Shown here piece after piece: positions 25,817 to 34,409 of a stretch of 64,000 bases of DNA. How positions within the stretch are numbered: position 1 is the first letter of the stretch; each line of letters starts with the position of its first letter. The DNA lies in contig NZ_BAPT01000007.1 in NCBI RefSeq assembly GCF_025995235.1, forward strand, positions 1 through 64,000, read 5' to 3'. The notes below the pieces were generated by a model. That model was not told where the DNA came from. It saw only the letters and a program-made list of their open reading frames with translations, and did no database searches. The position numbers were made by a program, and so were the translations under genes. This DNA is from Ameyamaea chiangmaiensis. GTDB lineage: Bacteria; Pseudomonadota; Alphaproteobacteria; Acetobacterales; Acetobacteraceae.

Positions 25817-26911
25817 TCAGCCGATCTGCGCGCGATGGCGCAGAAGATGGTCGGCCAGGACACAGGCCGTCATCGCCTCGCCCACCGGCACGGCACGAAT
25901 GCCCACGCACGGGTCATGGCGCCCCTTGGTCATGACGTCGACGTTCTCGCCGTCGCGCGTGACCGAGGGGACGGGCGTCAGGATCGAACTGGTCGGCTTG
26001 ACGGCAAAGCGCGCGATCACCGGCTGACCGGTCGCGATCCCGCCCAGAATGCCGCCCGCATGGTTCGATCCGAACGCGAGGCGGCCACCGGCGTTGGACC
26101 CGGCTTCGGCCGGCAGCATGCGCATCGGATCGGCATTCTGCTCGCCGGTCAGTTCGGCCGCGCCGAACCCGTCCCCGATCTCCACGCCCTTGACCGCGTT
26201 GATGCTCATGAGCGCGGCCGCCAGATCGGCATCGAGCTTGCCGTAGATCGGCGCCCCCAGACCCGGCGGCACGCCCTCGGCGCGCACTTCGATGACCGCG
26301 CCGATCGACGACCCGGCCTTGCGGACCTCATTCAGATAGGCCTCCCATGCCGGGACCATCGCCGCGTCCGGACAGAAGAACGGGTTGCGGTTCACTTCGT
26401 CCCAGTCCCAGCGAGCGGGGTCGATCGGCATCGTACCGATCCGCACCAGGGCCGCGCGAATCACGACATCGGGCCCGAGGATCGCCCGCGCCACGGCACC
26501 CGCCGCCACGCGCGCGGCGGTTTCGCGCGCGGAGGATCGGCCGCCGCCGCGATAGTCGCGGATTCCGTATTTCAGGTCGTAGGTGACATCGGCATGACCG
26601 GGCCGATACCGCGTGGCGATGTCGCCGTAATCGCGCGAGCGCTGGTCGGTGTTCTCGATCTGCAGCGCAATCGGCGTGCCGGTGGTCTGACCCTCGAACA
26701 CGCCGGACAGGATGCGCACCTGGTCCGGCTCCTGCCGTTGGGTGGTAAATTTCGACTGTCCCGGCCGGCGACGGTCGAGCCAGGGCTGGATATCGGCTTC
26801 GGACAGCGGCAGGCGCGGGGGGCATCCATCCACCACGCAACCGATCGCCGGGCCGTGGCTCTCGCCCCAGGTGGTGACCCGAAACAGGTGACCGAAACTG
26901 TTATGCGACAT
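25817..26911 (-). CDS. aroC: chorismate synthase
   Basis: Converts 5-enolpyruvylshikimate-3-phosphate to chorismate using reduced flavin. The 364 residues are of usual length, with family signatures G-E-S-H-G-P-A-I-G near the N terminus, G-H-A-D-x-T-Y-x-x-K-Y-G and R-G-G-G-R-S-S-A-R-E-T in the middle, and the late F-G-S-N-H-A-G-G-I-L-G-G-I. The gene begins 12 bp after the fabI stop, so the two probably share a transcript. Confidence 0.96.
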   Translation of the reverse strand: MSHNSFGHLFRVTTWGESHGPAIGCVVDGCPPRLPLSEADIQPWLDRRRPGQSKFTTQRQEPDQVRILSGVFEGQTTGTPIALQIENTDQRSRDYGDIATRYRPGHADVTYDLKYGIRDYRGGGRSSARETAARVAAGAVARAILGPDVVIRAALVRIGTMPIDPARWDWDEVNRNPFFCPDAAMVPAWEAYLNEVRKAGSSIGAVIEVRAEGVPPGLGAPIYGKLDADLAAALMSINAVKGVEIGDGFGAAELTGEQNADPMRMLPAEAGSNAGGRLAFGSNHAGGILGGIATGQPVIARFAVKPTSSILTPVPSVTRDGENVDVMTKGRHDPCVGIRAVPVGEAMTACVLADHLLRHRAQIG

Positions 26912-26923
26912 GGCGCGCGCCGA

Positions 26924-27763
26924 TCAATCGCCGGCGACCGCGATATCGGGCGCCGTCGGGTTTTTCATCCCCACGATGTGATAGCCGCTGTCGACGTGGT
27001 GAACTTCGCCCGTCACGCCGCCCGACAATTCGGACAGCATATACAGACCCGCGCCCCCGACCTCGGACAGCGCCACGTTGCGTTCCAGCGGCGCGTTGTA
27101 CTGGTTCCACTTCAGAATGTAGCGGAAATCACCGATGCCGCTGGCGGCCAGCGTCTTGATCGGGCCCGCGGAAATCGCGTTCACACGCAGGCCATCGCGA
27201 CCGAAATCGGCGGCCATATAGCGCACCGAAGCCTCGAGCGCCGCTTTGGCCACGCCCATCACGTTGTAATGCGGCATCACGCGTTCCGCACCCAGATAGG
27301 ACAGGGTCAGCAGCGATCCGCCGGGGTTCATCATCGCCGCCGCGCGACGGGCGACCGCGACGAAGGAGTAACACGAGATGTCGAGCGCGGTCAGGAACGC
27401 CTCGCGCGGGGTGTCGGCGAACCGGCCGCGCAGATACTGCTTGTCAGCCCAGCCGATGGCGTGGACGACGAAGTCGATCCTGCCCCACTCCTTTTCGATG
27501 GCCGAGAAGGTCTCGTCGATCGCCTCGTCGGACGAGACGTCGCACGGCAGGACGAGGGTGGACCCGATGCTGGCCGCCAGCGGGGTCACCCGCTTGCCCA
27601 GAGCCTCGCCCTGGTAGGTGAACGCGATCTCGCCCCCCTGGGCTGCGACCGCCTGTGCGATGGCCCAGGCGATGGAGCGGTCATTAGCGACGCCCATGAC
27701 GACGCCGCGCTTGCCCTGCATGAGTGTGCCCTTGGGTGGCTGCGAAGATGCGTCGTCCGACAT
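26924..27763 (-). CDS. fabI: enoyl-[acyl-carrier-protein] reductase (NADH)
   Basis: The last reductive step of each fatty-acid elongation cycle. A 279-residue SDR-fold protein with G-V-A-N-D-R-S-I-A-W (divergent Gly motif of FabI), catalytic Tyr and Lys as Y-x6-K in H-Y-N-V-M-G-V-A-K, and the S-A-G-P-I-K-T-L-A motif. The FabI class is the usual target of triclosan and diazaborine. The start ATG 27763 was chosen over the longer frame (to 27961), which would run into the promoter region shared with pdxH. The gene pair fabI-pdxH is divergent, as in many alphaproteobacteria. Confidence 0.95.
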   Translation of the reverse strand: MSDDASSQPPKGTLMQGKRGVVMGVANDRSIAWAIAQAVAAQGGEIAFTYQGEALGKRVTPLAASIGSTLVLPCDVSSDEAIDETFSAIEKEWGRIDFVVHAIGWADKQYLRGRFADTPREAFLTALDISCYSFVAVARRAAAMMNPGGSLLTLSYLGAERVMPHYNVMGVAKAALEASVRYMAADFGRDGLRVNAISAGPIKTLAASGIGDFRYILKWNQYNAPLERNVALSEVGGAGLYMLSELSGGVTGEVHHVDSGYHIVGMKNPTAPDIAVAGD

Positions 27764-27963
27764 GTCCCGAAATTCCCCGACCGTGCGTGTCTGCTCATGG
27801 GCCGCCCGATTGCCACGGACCGCCGAAAACTGCGCCGTGGTCGCATAATGAAGGCCTGTAAACAAGGGCAAAAGCATTGACGTGCCACAATGCTGCCCCC
27901 ACGCTCGCCGTGCATAATGACCGCCCGACCCACCGGCCACTCGGGCCACAAGGAAGACCACGC

Positions 27964-28572
27964 ATGACTGTCCCCCTGATCGCGCTCGACGCCGATCCGT
28001 TCACGCTCTTCGGCCAGTGGATGGCAGAGGCGGAACGCGCGGAACCCAACGACGCCAACGCCATGACATTGGCGACGGCAACCCCCGGTGGCCGCCCCTC
28101 GGCGCGCATGGTGCTGCTTAAAGGCTGGGACCGGGCGGGGTTCGTATTCTACACCAATCTGGAAAGCCGCAAGGGCGACGAGATCGCAGCCAATCCCCAC
28201 GCGGCGCTGTTGTTCCACTGGAAAAGCCTGCGCCGCCAGATTCGTATCGAAGGGCCCCTTCTGCCCGTGACCGAAGCCGAGGCCGACGCCTATTTCGCCA
28301 GCCGCCGGCGTATCTCCCGCCTCGGCGCGATCGCGTCGGACCAGTCGCGCCCGCTGGCGGACCGGGCCGCCTTCGAGGCGCGCGTGGCCGAACTGGGGTC
28401 GCGGTATCCCGCCGAAGACAGCGTGATTCCGCGACCGGCGAACTGGTCCGGTTTTCGCCTCTCGCCTGATGCCATGGAATTCTGGCAGGATTATCCGTAC
28501 CGGCTGCATGACCGGGCCGTGTGGGACTTCACCAACGGCGGCACACCGACGGCGACCCGTCTCTACCCCTGA
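27964..28572 (+). CDS. pdxH: pyridoxamine 5'-phosphate oxidase
   Basis: An FMN-dependent oxidase that makes pyridoxal 5'-phosphate from pyridoxine or pyridoxamine phosphate. The 202 residues include R-M-V-L-L-K-G near the N terminus, F-Y-T-N-L-E-S-R-K-G, and the C-terminal signature near R-L-H-D-R. The start ATG 27964 has AAGGAAG at suitable distance; the open frame extends 29 codons upstream without support. The 200-bp divergent gap with fabI should contain both promoters. Confidence 0.94.
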   Translation: MTVPLIALDADPFTLFGQWMAEAERAEPNDANAMTLATATPGGRPSARMVLLKGWDRAGFVFYTNLESRKGDEIAANPHAALLFHWKSLRRQIRIEGPLLPVTEAEADAYFASRRRISRLGAIASDQSRPLADRAAFEARVAELGSRYPAEDSVIPRPANWSGFRLSPDAMEFWQDYPYRLHDRAVWDFTNGGTPTATRLYP

Positions 28573-28727
28573 TCCATTCGGGTGACGGCGGCCATCGGCC
28601 CCATCGCGCGGAGTGGCTGGCTGCGCGCGTCATGGGTCGTGTCCGTCGCCTGTCGTGTCCGCGCGTCCGCGCCTGAATCCGTCTGACCTTTCAACATCGT
28701 TCAAGAAAAACCAGGGAGATCCAGCAC

Positions 28728-29600
28728 ATGAAGGACATTCAGAAGATCCTGATCCCACTGAACGGCACGCCCAACGCCGATGCGGCGCTGGCCACCGGGC
28801 TGATCTTCGCACAACAGTTCGACGCCCATCTTCAGGCGGTTCACGTTCAGGCCGACAGCCGTGAGGTCGCGCCGCTGGCGGGCGAAGGTCTGTCCGGCGC
28901 AATGGTCGAGGAAATGATGTCCGCCGCCGAACGGGAAAGCGCACGCCGCGCCCAGGGCGTTCGGGCGCGCTTCGAGGATTTCGCGACCACGACCGGCGTG
29001 GTCGTCTGTGGACACGCCGCCCCCTATCCGGCAGGCGCCAGCGCCAGCTTCCAGATCCTGCCCGGTGCGGAGCACGACATGGTGACGTGGCGCGCGCGCC
29101 TGTCGGACATGACCATCGTGCCCCACCCCGATTCCGGCGACGAGGTCTCGTCCTCCGAGACGCTGCACGCCGTCCTGTTCGATTCCGGCCGACCGGTGAT
29201 CATCGCCCCCCGCCGCGCGCCGACCCACGCCGGACGCCGCATCTGCGTCGCCTGGAACGGAACGGCCGAATCCGCCGCCGCCCTCAGCGGCGCATTGCCC
29301 TGGCTGGCACGGGCCGAGGCGGTGCGCGTCCTGTTCTCGCCGTCCTATCAACGGCGCGGACCCGAAGGGCTGGAGGTCACGGAATATCTGCGCGCCCATG
29401 ACATCCCTGCCGATGTTGTGCCGTTCGCGCCGATCAACGGCGATGTGGGTGCCGGCCTTCTCACTGCCGTGACCGAGTTCGGGGCGGACATGATGTGCAT
29501 GGGGGCGTACTCGCACTCGCGCCTTCGCCAGCTCATTCTGGGCGGCGTTACGCGTCACGTGCTGGAAAAAGCGGAAATCACAGTTCTGATGAGTCGATAA
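28728..29600 (+). CDS. tandem universal stress protein (UspA family)
   Basis: A 290-residue cytoplasmic protein made of two Usp domains. The first (about 1-150) starts with I-Q-K-I-L-I-P-L but has lost the clear ATP loop. The second (about 165-290) keeps the G-x2-G-x9-G-type loop as M-G-A-Y-S-H-S-R-L-R-Q-L-I-L-G-G. Tandem Usp proteins are commonly induced by starvation or oxidative stress. The ATG follows a good AGGGAG site. The next gene, cysH, is under its own promoter. Confidence 0.88.
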   Translation: MKDIQKILIPLNGTPNADAALATGLIFAQQFDAHLQAVHVQADSREVAPLAGEGLSGAMVEEMMSAAERESARRAQGVRARFEDFATTTGVVVCGHAAPYPAGASASFQILPGAEHDMVTWRARLSDMTIVPHPDSGDEVSSSETLHAVLFDSGRPVIIAPRRAPTHAGRRICVAWNGTAESAAALSGALPWLARAEAVRVLFSPSYQRRGPEGLEVTEYLRAHDIPADVVPFAPINGDVGAGLLTAVTEFGADMMCMGAYSHSRLRQLILGGVTRHVLEKAEITVLMSR

Positions 29601-29641
29601 GCGCGCATAGCTGAATTACACGAATTTTTTTCGCGATAATA

Positions 29642-29670
29642 TTGAAACCCTTGTCCTGAGGGGGTATATG
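29642..29670 (+). promoter_or_regulatory. sigma-70-like promoter of cysH
   Basis: TTGAAA (29642-29647), a 17-bp spacer and TATATG (29665-29670), 43 bp before the cysH ATG. Five of six and four of six bases match consensus with optimal spacing, within an AT-rich island that stands out in this GC-rich genome. Confidence 0.5.
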
Positions 29671-29712
29671 CTCGTCCAGTAGATGCCACGCACCTGAAAG
29701 TGCCTGCCGGAC

Positions 29713-30420
29713 ATGCTGGACGACATCGCCTCCGTCACCACCGACCTGCACGCCGCCGGAACCGACGCGCGCCGCCTGATGCACGCAGCCCTGACCGGAC
29801 CGGTGCGCGGCCGGGTGGCGCTCGTCTCGTCATTCGGAGCGGAATCCGCCCTTCTGCTGGCGATGGCCGCCGAGGTAGACCCGGCCGTCCCCGTGCTGTT
29901 TCTCGAAACCGGGCAGCATTTTCCCGAGACGCTGGTCTATCGCGACGACCTCGCGTCGTGGCTTGGTCTGCGCGACGTCCGCACCATCGCGCCCGCGCCC
30001 GCCGCCGTCGCCGCACGCGATCCGGAGGGGCAACTCTGGGCGTTCGACGCCGACGCGTGCTGCACCCTGCGCAAGGTTGAACCCCTCGACGACGCAATTA
30101 TCCCGTTTGACGCGTGGATTACCGGCCGCAAGCGCGGCCAGGCCCTGACCCGTCAGGCACTGCCGACCGTCGAGACGACGTCGGACGGTCGGCTGAAAAT
30201 CAACCCGCTGGCGGCCTGGTCGCCCAAAGAGATCGACGCGGAGATGACCCGACTTGGCGTCCCCCGCCATCCGCTGAGCGCGCGCGGGTATCCGTCGATC
30301 GGGTGCGCCCCCTGCACCCGCCCCGTGCGCGACGGCGAAGACGCGCGGGCCGGCCGCTGGGCCCACCTGACGCACCAGAAGCTCGAATGCGGCATTCACC
30401 GCACCCCCACCTCCGGCTGA
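29713..30420 (+). CDS. cysH: assimilatory adenylyl-sulfate (APS) reductase
   Basis: Reduces adenylyl sulfate to sulfite with thioredoxin. The 235 residues contain the S-S-F-G-A-E-S-A PP-loop, a Cys-Cys pair in D-A-C-C-T-L-R-K, and C-A-P-C-T-R-P further on. The catalytic tail is E-C-G-I-H. The CC...CxxC set binds a 4Fe-4S cluster and marks the APS-using type, unlike the cluster-free PAPS reductase of E. coli. It is the first gene of the sulfate assimilation block; cysD starts 84 bp later, after an inverted repeat. Confidence 0.93.
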   Translation: MLDDIASVTTDLHAAGTDARRLMHAALTGPVRGRVALVSSFGAESALLLAMAAEVDPAVPVLFLETGQHFPETLVYRDDLASWLGLRDVRTIAPAPAAVAARDPEGQLWAFDADACCTLRKVEPLDDAIIPFDAWITGRKRGQALTRQALPTVETTSDGRLKINPLAAWSPKEIDAEMTRLGVPRHPLSARGYPSIGCAPCTRPVRDGEDARAGRWAHLTHQKLECGIHRTPTSG

Positions 30421-30430
30421 CACACCGTCG

Positions 30431-30447
30431 CGCAACACGATGTTGCG
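30431..30447. promoter_or_regulatory. 17-bp perfect inverted repeat between cysH and cysD
   Basis: CGCAACA (30431-30437), a three-base centre and TGTTGCG (30441-30447). It is followed by TTTCCTT, so it may be a weak terminator or attenuator after cysH, or an operator controlling cysD-cysNC. The symmetry is exact. Confidence 0.45.
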
Positions 30448-30504
30448 TTTCCTTACCGTTCTTCAGACGCGCCCCGTCGCCTCCTGCAACAGACTGTCCG
30501 CATC

Positions 30505-31326
30505 ATGACCCAGACCGACACGACCCGCATCATGGACGACCTCGACCAGCTCGAGGCCCAGAGTATCTTCATCCTGCGAGAGGCCTACCGCACGCTGCGG
30601 CCACTCGCGATGCTCTGGTCGCTGGGCAAGGATTCGAACGTGATGGTCTGGCTCGCGCGCAAGGCGTTCCTGGGCCGCGTACCGTTCCCGGTCATGCATG
30701 TCGATACGGGCAAGAAATTCCCCGAAATGTACGCGTTTCGCGACGAATACACCCGTAAATGGAACCTCGACCTGCTGCTGGGCGACTGCCCGCCGGTGGA
30801 GGAGATCGACCCCTCCCTGCCGCCGGCCGCGCGGTCGGCGGCGCGCAAGACCGCCGGTCTGGCCGCAATGATCGAGAAATACAAGCTGGCCGGGGTGATC
30901 GCGGGCATCCGTCGCGACGAACAGGCGACCCGCGCCAAGGAACGCGTGTTCTCCCCGCGTGGCGCCAGCCACAAATGGGACGTGCGCAACCAGCCGCCGG
31001 AATTCTGGGACCAGTACGCCACCCCGCATGAGGAGGGCGTGCATGTCCGCGTCCATCCGCTGCTGGCCTGGCGGGAGATCGACATCTGGCGCTACATCGA
31101 GCGTGAGAACATTCCACTGGTGGACCTGTACTTCGCCAGAAACGGCAAGCGTTACCGCTCGCTGGGCGATCAGGACATCACCAATCCGGTCGACAGCACC
31201 GCCTCGACCATCGCCGAGGTCATCGCCGAGCTCGAGACCAGCCGCACCTCCGAGCGCGCCGGCCGCGCCATGGACCACGAGTCCGAGGATGCGTTCGAGC
31301 GACTGCGCGTCGCAGGCTACCTCTGA
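30505..31326 (+). CDS. cysD: sulfate adenylyltransferase subunit 2 (ATP sulfurylase small subunit)
   Basis: The catalytic N-type PP-loop subunit of ATP sulfurylase, which makes APS from sulfate and ATP together with the CysN GTPase. The 273 residues are somewhat shorter than the roughly 300 of E. coli. The PP-loop reads W-S-L-G-K-D-S-N-V-M, followed by H-V-D-T-G-K-K-F-P-E-M-Y and the A-G-I-R-R-D-E-Q-A-T-R-A-K-E-R segment. It is followed after 25 bp by cysNC. Confidence 0.95.
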   Translation: MTQTDTTRIMDDLDQLEAQSIFILREAYRTLRPLAMLWSLGKDSNVMVWLARKAFLGRVPFPVMHVDTGKKFPEMYAFRDEYTRKWNLDLLLGDCPPVEEIDPSLPPAARSAARKTAGLAAMIEKYKLAGVIAGIRRDEQATRAKERVFSPRGASHKWDVRNQPPEFWDQYATPHEEGVHVRVHPLLAWREIDIWRYIERENIPLVDLYFARNGKRYRSLGDQDITNPVDSTASTIAEVIAELETSRTSERAGRAMDHESEDAFERLRVAGYL

Positions 31327-31351
31327 TCGCACGCGTGAAGGACACCACACC

Positions 31352-33229
31352 ATGAGCGAGACCCTCCTCCCCCGTGCGGCTGCCACGCCGATCGTCATCG
31401 TCGGCCATGTCGATCACGGCAAATCCACGCTGATCGGGCGCCTGCTGCACGACACGGACAGCCTGCCCGAAGGCCGTGTGGCGCAGATCATCGAGTCCAG
31501 CCGCAAGCGCGGCCTGCAGGTCGAGTGGAGCTTCCTGCTCGACAGTCTGCAGATCGAGCGCGATCAGGGCGTGACCGTCGATTCCACCCGCATCCCGTTC
31601 CATCTTGGCACGCGCCAGTTCGTCATCGTCGATGCACCGGGCCACCGCCAGTTCCTGCGCAACATGATCACCGGTGCCGCCGACGCCGAGGCCGCCGTTC
31701 TGGTGATCGATGCCGCGGAAGGCGCGCAGGAGCAGACCCGCCGCCATGCGATGCTGCTGCGGCTGATCGGCATCCGGCACGTGATCGTGCTGATGAACAA
31801 GGTCGATCTTCTGGACTATGACGCTGAACGCATCGCCGCGTGCGAACGCGCGACCGGCGCCCTGCTGGACAAACTGGGCATCACGGCGGCGCTGTTCGTC
31901 CCGGCCTCGGCGCGTGAAGGCGACAACATCGCCGCCCGGTCCGAACGGATGGCGTGGTACACCGGCCCGACCCTGACCGAGGCGCTGGACGCCGTCCCCG
32001 CGCCCTCGTCGCGCGCCGATCTGCCGCTGCGTCTGCCGGTGCAGGATGTCTATCGCTTCGACAACCGCCGATACGTTGTCGGTCGGATCGAGCGCGGGCG
32101 CGTGCGCGTCGGCGATCCGCTGGTGATCGGCAGCCATGGCACCGTGGCCCGCGTCGCGGCGATCGAAAGCTGGCACACCGCGCCGCAGATCTCGGCCGTC
32201 GCCGGCCAGTCGGTGGCGCTCGTGCTCGAACCCGACGTGATCCCCGATCGCGGCGACCTGCTGCACCCGCCGGGCGACGCGCCCGTGCGGGCCGCGCGCA
32301 TCCGCACCCGCCTGTTCTGGCTGCGGCAGGAGCCGCTGCGCGTGGGCGAAAGCCTGCGCCTGCGCCTGTCGACGGCCGAGCACGCGGTGACGGTCGTCTC
32401 GATCGACTCGGTGGTCAAACTCGACGACCTGACCGAGCATCCGTCCGACCATGTGCCGCCCGAGGGCTTTGCCGAGATTACGCTGGCGGCGTCCGAGGCC
32501 ATCCTGTTCGATCCGTTCCTGCCCGGCACCACCGACGGGCGTGGCGTGCTGGTCGACCGGCACCAGCGCATCGTCGGCGGCGCGCCGCTGATCGGGCCAG
32601 CCCAGATCGCCGAGGGCGCGCGCGCCATCCACCCGACCGGCAGCACCCTGTCCCCCTGGGACCGGGCGCAGGCGCGCGGGCATCGCGGCGCGGTGTTCTG
32701 GCTGACCGGGCTGTCGGGGTCCGGCAAGAGCACGCTTGCCCGTGGCGCGGAGACGGCTCTGTTCGCCGAGGGAATCGACGTCGCGGTGCTGGACGGGGAC
32801 ACGCTGCGCGCGGGCCTGTGCGCCGACCTTGGCTTCTCGGACGCCGACCGGCGCGAGAACATCCGCCGCGCGGCGTCTGTGGCCCGGATCATGGCCGAGA
32901 CCGGACAGGTGGTGATCGTCGCGCTGATCTCGCCGCTGGCGGCCGACCGTGCCATGGCGCGCGAGATCGTCGGCGAAGGGTTCGAGGACGTGTTCGTCGA
33001 CACCAGCCTCGACCAGTGCGAGGCGCGCGACCCCAAGGGGCTGTATGCGGCCGCTCGGGCCGGCCGCATCACCGGCTTCACCGGTATCGACGCCCCCTAC
33101 GAACCCCCGGCCAACCCCGATCTGCGGCTGGCCACCGGCGCAGAAGCGACGGGCGAGACGATCGCGCGTCTCGTGCGGCACATCACCGGCGCCGTGGTGC
33201 TGGCGGACGCGGCGCGACGCCGCTCCTGA
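31352..33229 (+). CDS. cysNC: bifunctional sulfate adenylyltransferase subunit 1 / adenylylsulfate kinase
   Basis: A 625-residue fusion. The N-terminal part (about 1-430) is the CysN GTPase with G-H-V-D-H-G-K-S-T, D-A-P-G-H and N-K-V-D, powering APS formation by CysD. The C-terminal part (about 445-625) is a complete APS kinase with G-L-S-G-S-G-K-S-T, D-G-D-x-x-R, D-R-R-E-N-I-R-R, I-S-P and F-T-G-I-D-x-P-Y-E-x-P. This is the NodQ-type arrangement. Because the reductase CysH looks APS-specific, the kinase is not needed for assimilation and may supply PAPS for sulfation or be ancestral. The start ATG 31352 has AAGGA upstream; the longer open frame lies inside cysD. Confidence 0.95.
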   Translation: MSETLLPRAAATPIVIVGHVDHGKSTLIGRLLHDTDSLPEGRVAQIIESSRKRGLQVEWSFLLDSLQIERDQGVTVDSTRIPFHLGTRQFVIVDAPGHRQFLRNMITGAADAEAAVLVIDAAEGAQEQTRRHAMLLRLIGIRHVIVLMNKVDLLDYDAERIAACERATGALLDKLGITAALFVPASAREGDNIAARSERMAWYTGPTLTEALDAVPAPSSRADLPLRLPVQDVYRFDNRRYVVGRIERGRVRVGDPLVIGSHGTVARVAAIESWHTAPQISAVAGQSVALVLEPDVIPDRGDLLHPPGDAPVRAARIRTRLFWLRQEPLRVGESLRLRLSTAEHAVTVVSIDSVVKLDDLTEHPSDHVPPEGFAEITLAASEAILFDPFLPGTTDGRGVLVDRHQRIVGGAPLIGPAQIAEGARAIHPTGSTLSPWDRAQARGHRGAVFWLTGLSGSGKSTLARGAETALFAEGIDVAVLDGDTLRAGLCADLGFSDADRRENIRRAASVARIMAETGQVVIVALISPLAADRAMAREIVGEGFEDVFVDTSLDQCEARDPKGLYAAARAGRITGFTGIDAPYEPPANPDLRLATGAEATGETIARLVRHITGAVVLADAARRRS

Positions 33230-33274
33230 CGGTCCTGTGCCCGGGTCGCTCCGGGCCGGGCCGCCACGACACAC

Positions 33275-33298
33275 GCGCCCCGGAGAACCCCGGGGCGC
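33275..33298 (+). terminator. GC-rich hairpin after cysNC
   Basis: A nine-base-pair stem (33275-33283 with 33290-33298) and six-base loop, 45 bp after the cysNC stop; followed by CTTG only. It probably separates cysHDNC from the transporter operon. Confidence 0.5.
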
Positions 33299-33368
33299 CT
33301 TGCCAGCGGGATGAGGGGCATGGCCCTTCGTCCCTTCGTTTCATTGTGCGTGAGGGATCATTCCAGAC

Positions 33369-34409
33369 GTGTCGGAGCTGAGCACGAACGGTGCCCTGAC
33401 CCGTCGCGCGGCGCTGGCCGTGGCGGCGGGACTGACGGGCGCGGCCCTGGTCGACATCCTGCGCCCGGCGCCGGCCTCCCGCGCGTTGCTCAACGTGTCC
33501 TACGACCCGACGCGCGAACTTTATACCGAGATCAACCGCCGTTTCGCCGCCCGCTGGGCGCAGGCGCACGACGGCGCGCTGGTGATGGCGCGGACCAGCA
33601 ACGGCGGCTCCGGCGCGCAGGCGCGCTCCGTGCTGGAAGGGCAGCCCGCCGACGTGGTGACGCTGGGGCTGGGGTATGACATCGACATGCTGGCGCGGGC
33701 CGGGCTGGTCGCCCGCGACTGGCAGACGCGCCTGCCACACAACGCAACCCCGTTTACCAGCACGATCGTGTTTCTGGTCCGCAAGGGCAATCCGAAGGCG
33801 ATCCGCGACTGGCCGGACCTGATCCGCCCCGACGTATCGGTCATCACACCCAATCCGAAGACCTCCGGCGGGGCGCGCTGGAACTATCTCGCCGCCTGGG
33901 GGTGGGCATTGCGCCAGCCCGGCGCGAGCGAGGCGTCGGCGCTGGCCTACATGCGGGCACTGTTCGCGCATGTGCCGGTTCTGGACACCGGCGCGCGCGG
34001 GGCGACCAACAGTTTCGTGCAGCGCCAGTTGGGCGATGTGTTGCTGGCCTGGGAAAACGAGGCCCTTCTGGCCGCCACCGACGTCGGGCCGGACGCGTTC
34101 GATCTCGTGCGTCCGTCGATCAGCGTTCTGGCCGAACCGCCCGTCGCCCTGATCGAGGGGCAGGCCCGCGCGCGCGGCACGCTCGACATCGCGCAGGCCT
34201 ATCTGGCGTTCCTGTTCAGCCCCGAAGGACAGGACGTCGGCGCGCGGCATTTCTTCCGCCCGTCCGACCCCGCCGCAATGGCGCGCACCGCCAACCGCTT
34301 CGCGCCGATGGACCTGTTCGACATCGCCAGCCTCGGCGGCTGGTCGGTCGCGCAGAAAACCCATTTCGCCAGCGGCGGCACGTTCGACCGGATCTATTCT
34401 CCCCGATGA
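33369..34409 (+). CDS. sbp: sulfate ABC transporter substrate-binding protein
   Basis: Periplasmic sulfate/thiosulfate-binding protein of 346 residues. The N terminus has T-R-R-A-A-L followed by a hydrophobic stretch and an Ala-rich cleavage region, compatible with a Tat or Sec signal. The mature part opens with the family pattern L-L-N-V-S-Y-D-P-T-R-E-L-Y and has T-S-N-G-G-S-G-A-Q and P-N-P-K-T-S-G-G-A-R-W-N-Y. The start is GTG 33369 with a loosely spaced GAGGGA. The stop overlaps cysT (ATGA). The gene name is sbp by convention; a thiosulfate-preferring CysP cannot be excluded. Confidence 0.92.
   Translation: MSELSTNGALTRRAALAVAAGLTGAALVDILRPAPASRALLNVSYDPTRELYTEINRRFAARWAQAHDGALVMARTSNGGSGAQARSVLEGQPADVVTLGLGYDIDMLARAGLVARDWQTRLPHNATPFTSTIVFLVRKGNPKAIRDWPDLIRPDVSVITPNPKTSGGARWNYLAAWGWALRQPGASEASALAYMRALFAHVPVLDTGARGATNSFVQRQLGDVLLAWENEALLAATDVGPDAFDLVRPSISVLAEPPVALIEGQARARGTLDIAQAYLAFLFSPEGQDVGARHFFRPSDPAAMARTANRFAPMDLFDIASLGGWSVAQKTHFASGGTFDRIYSPR

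Noticed and set aside
31220..33274. Long minus-strand open frame opposite cysNC
   Set aside because: Antisense shadow of a well conserved gene; the translation is rich in Arg, Gly and His and lacks motifs.
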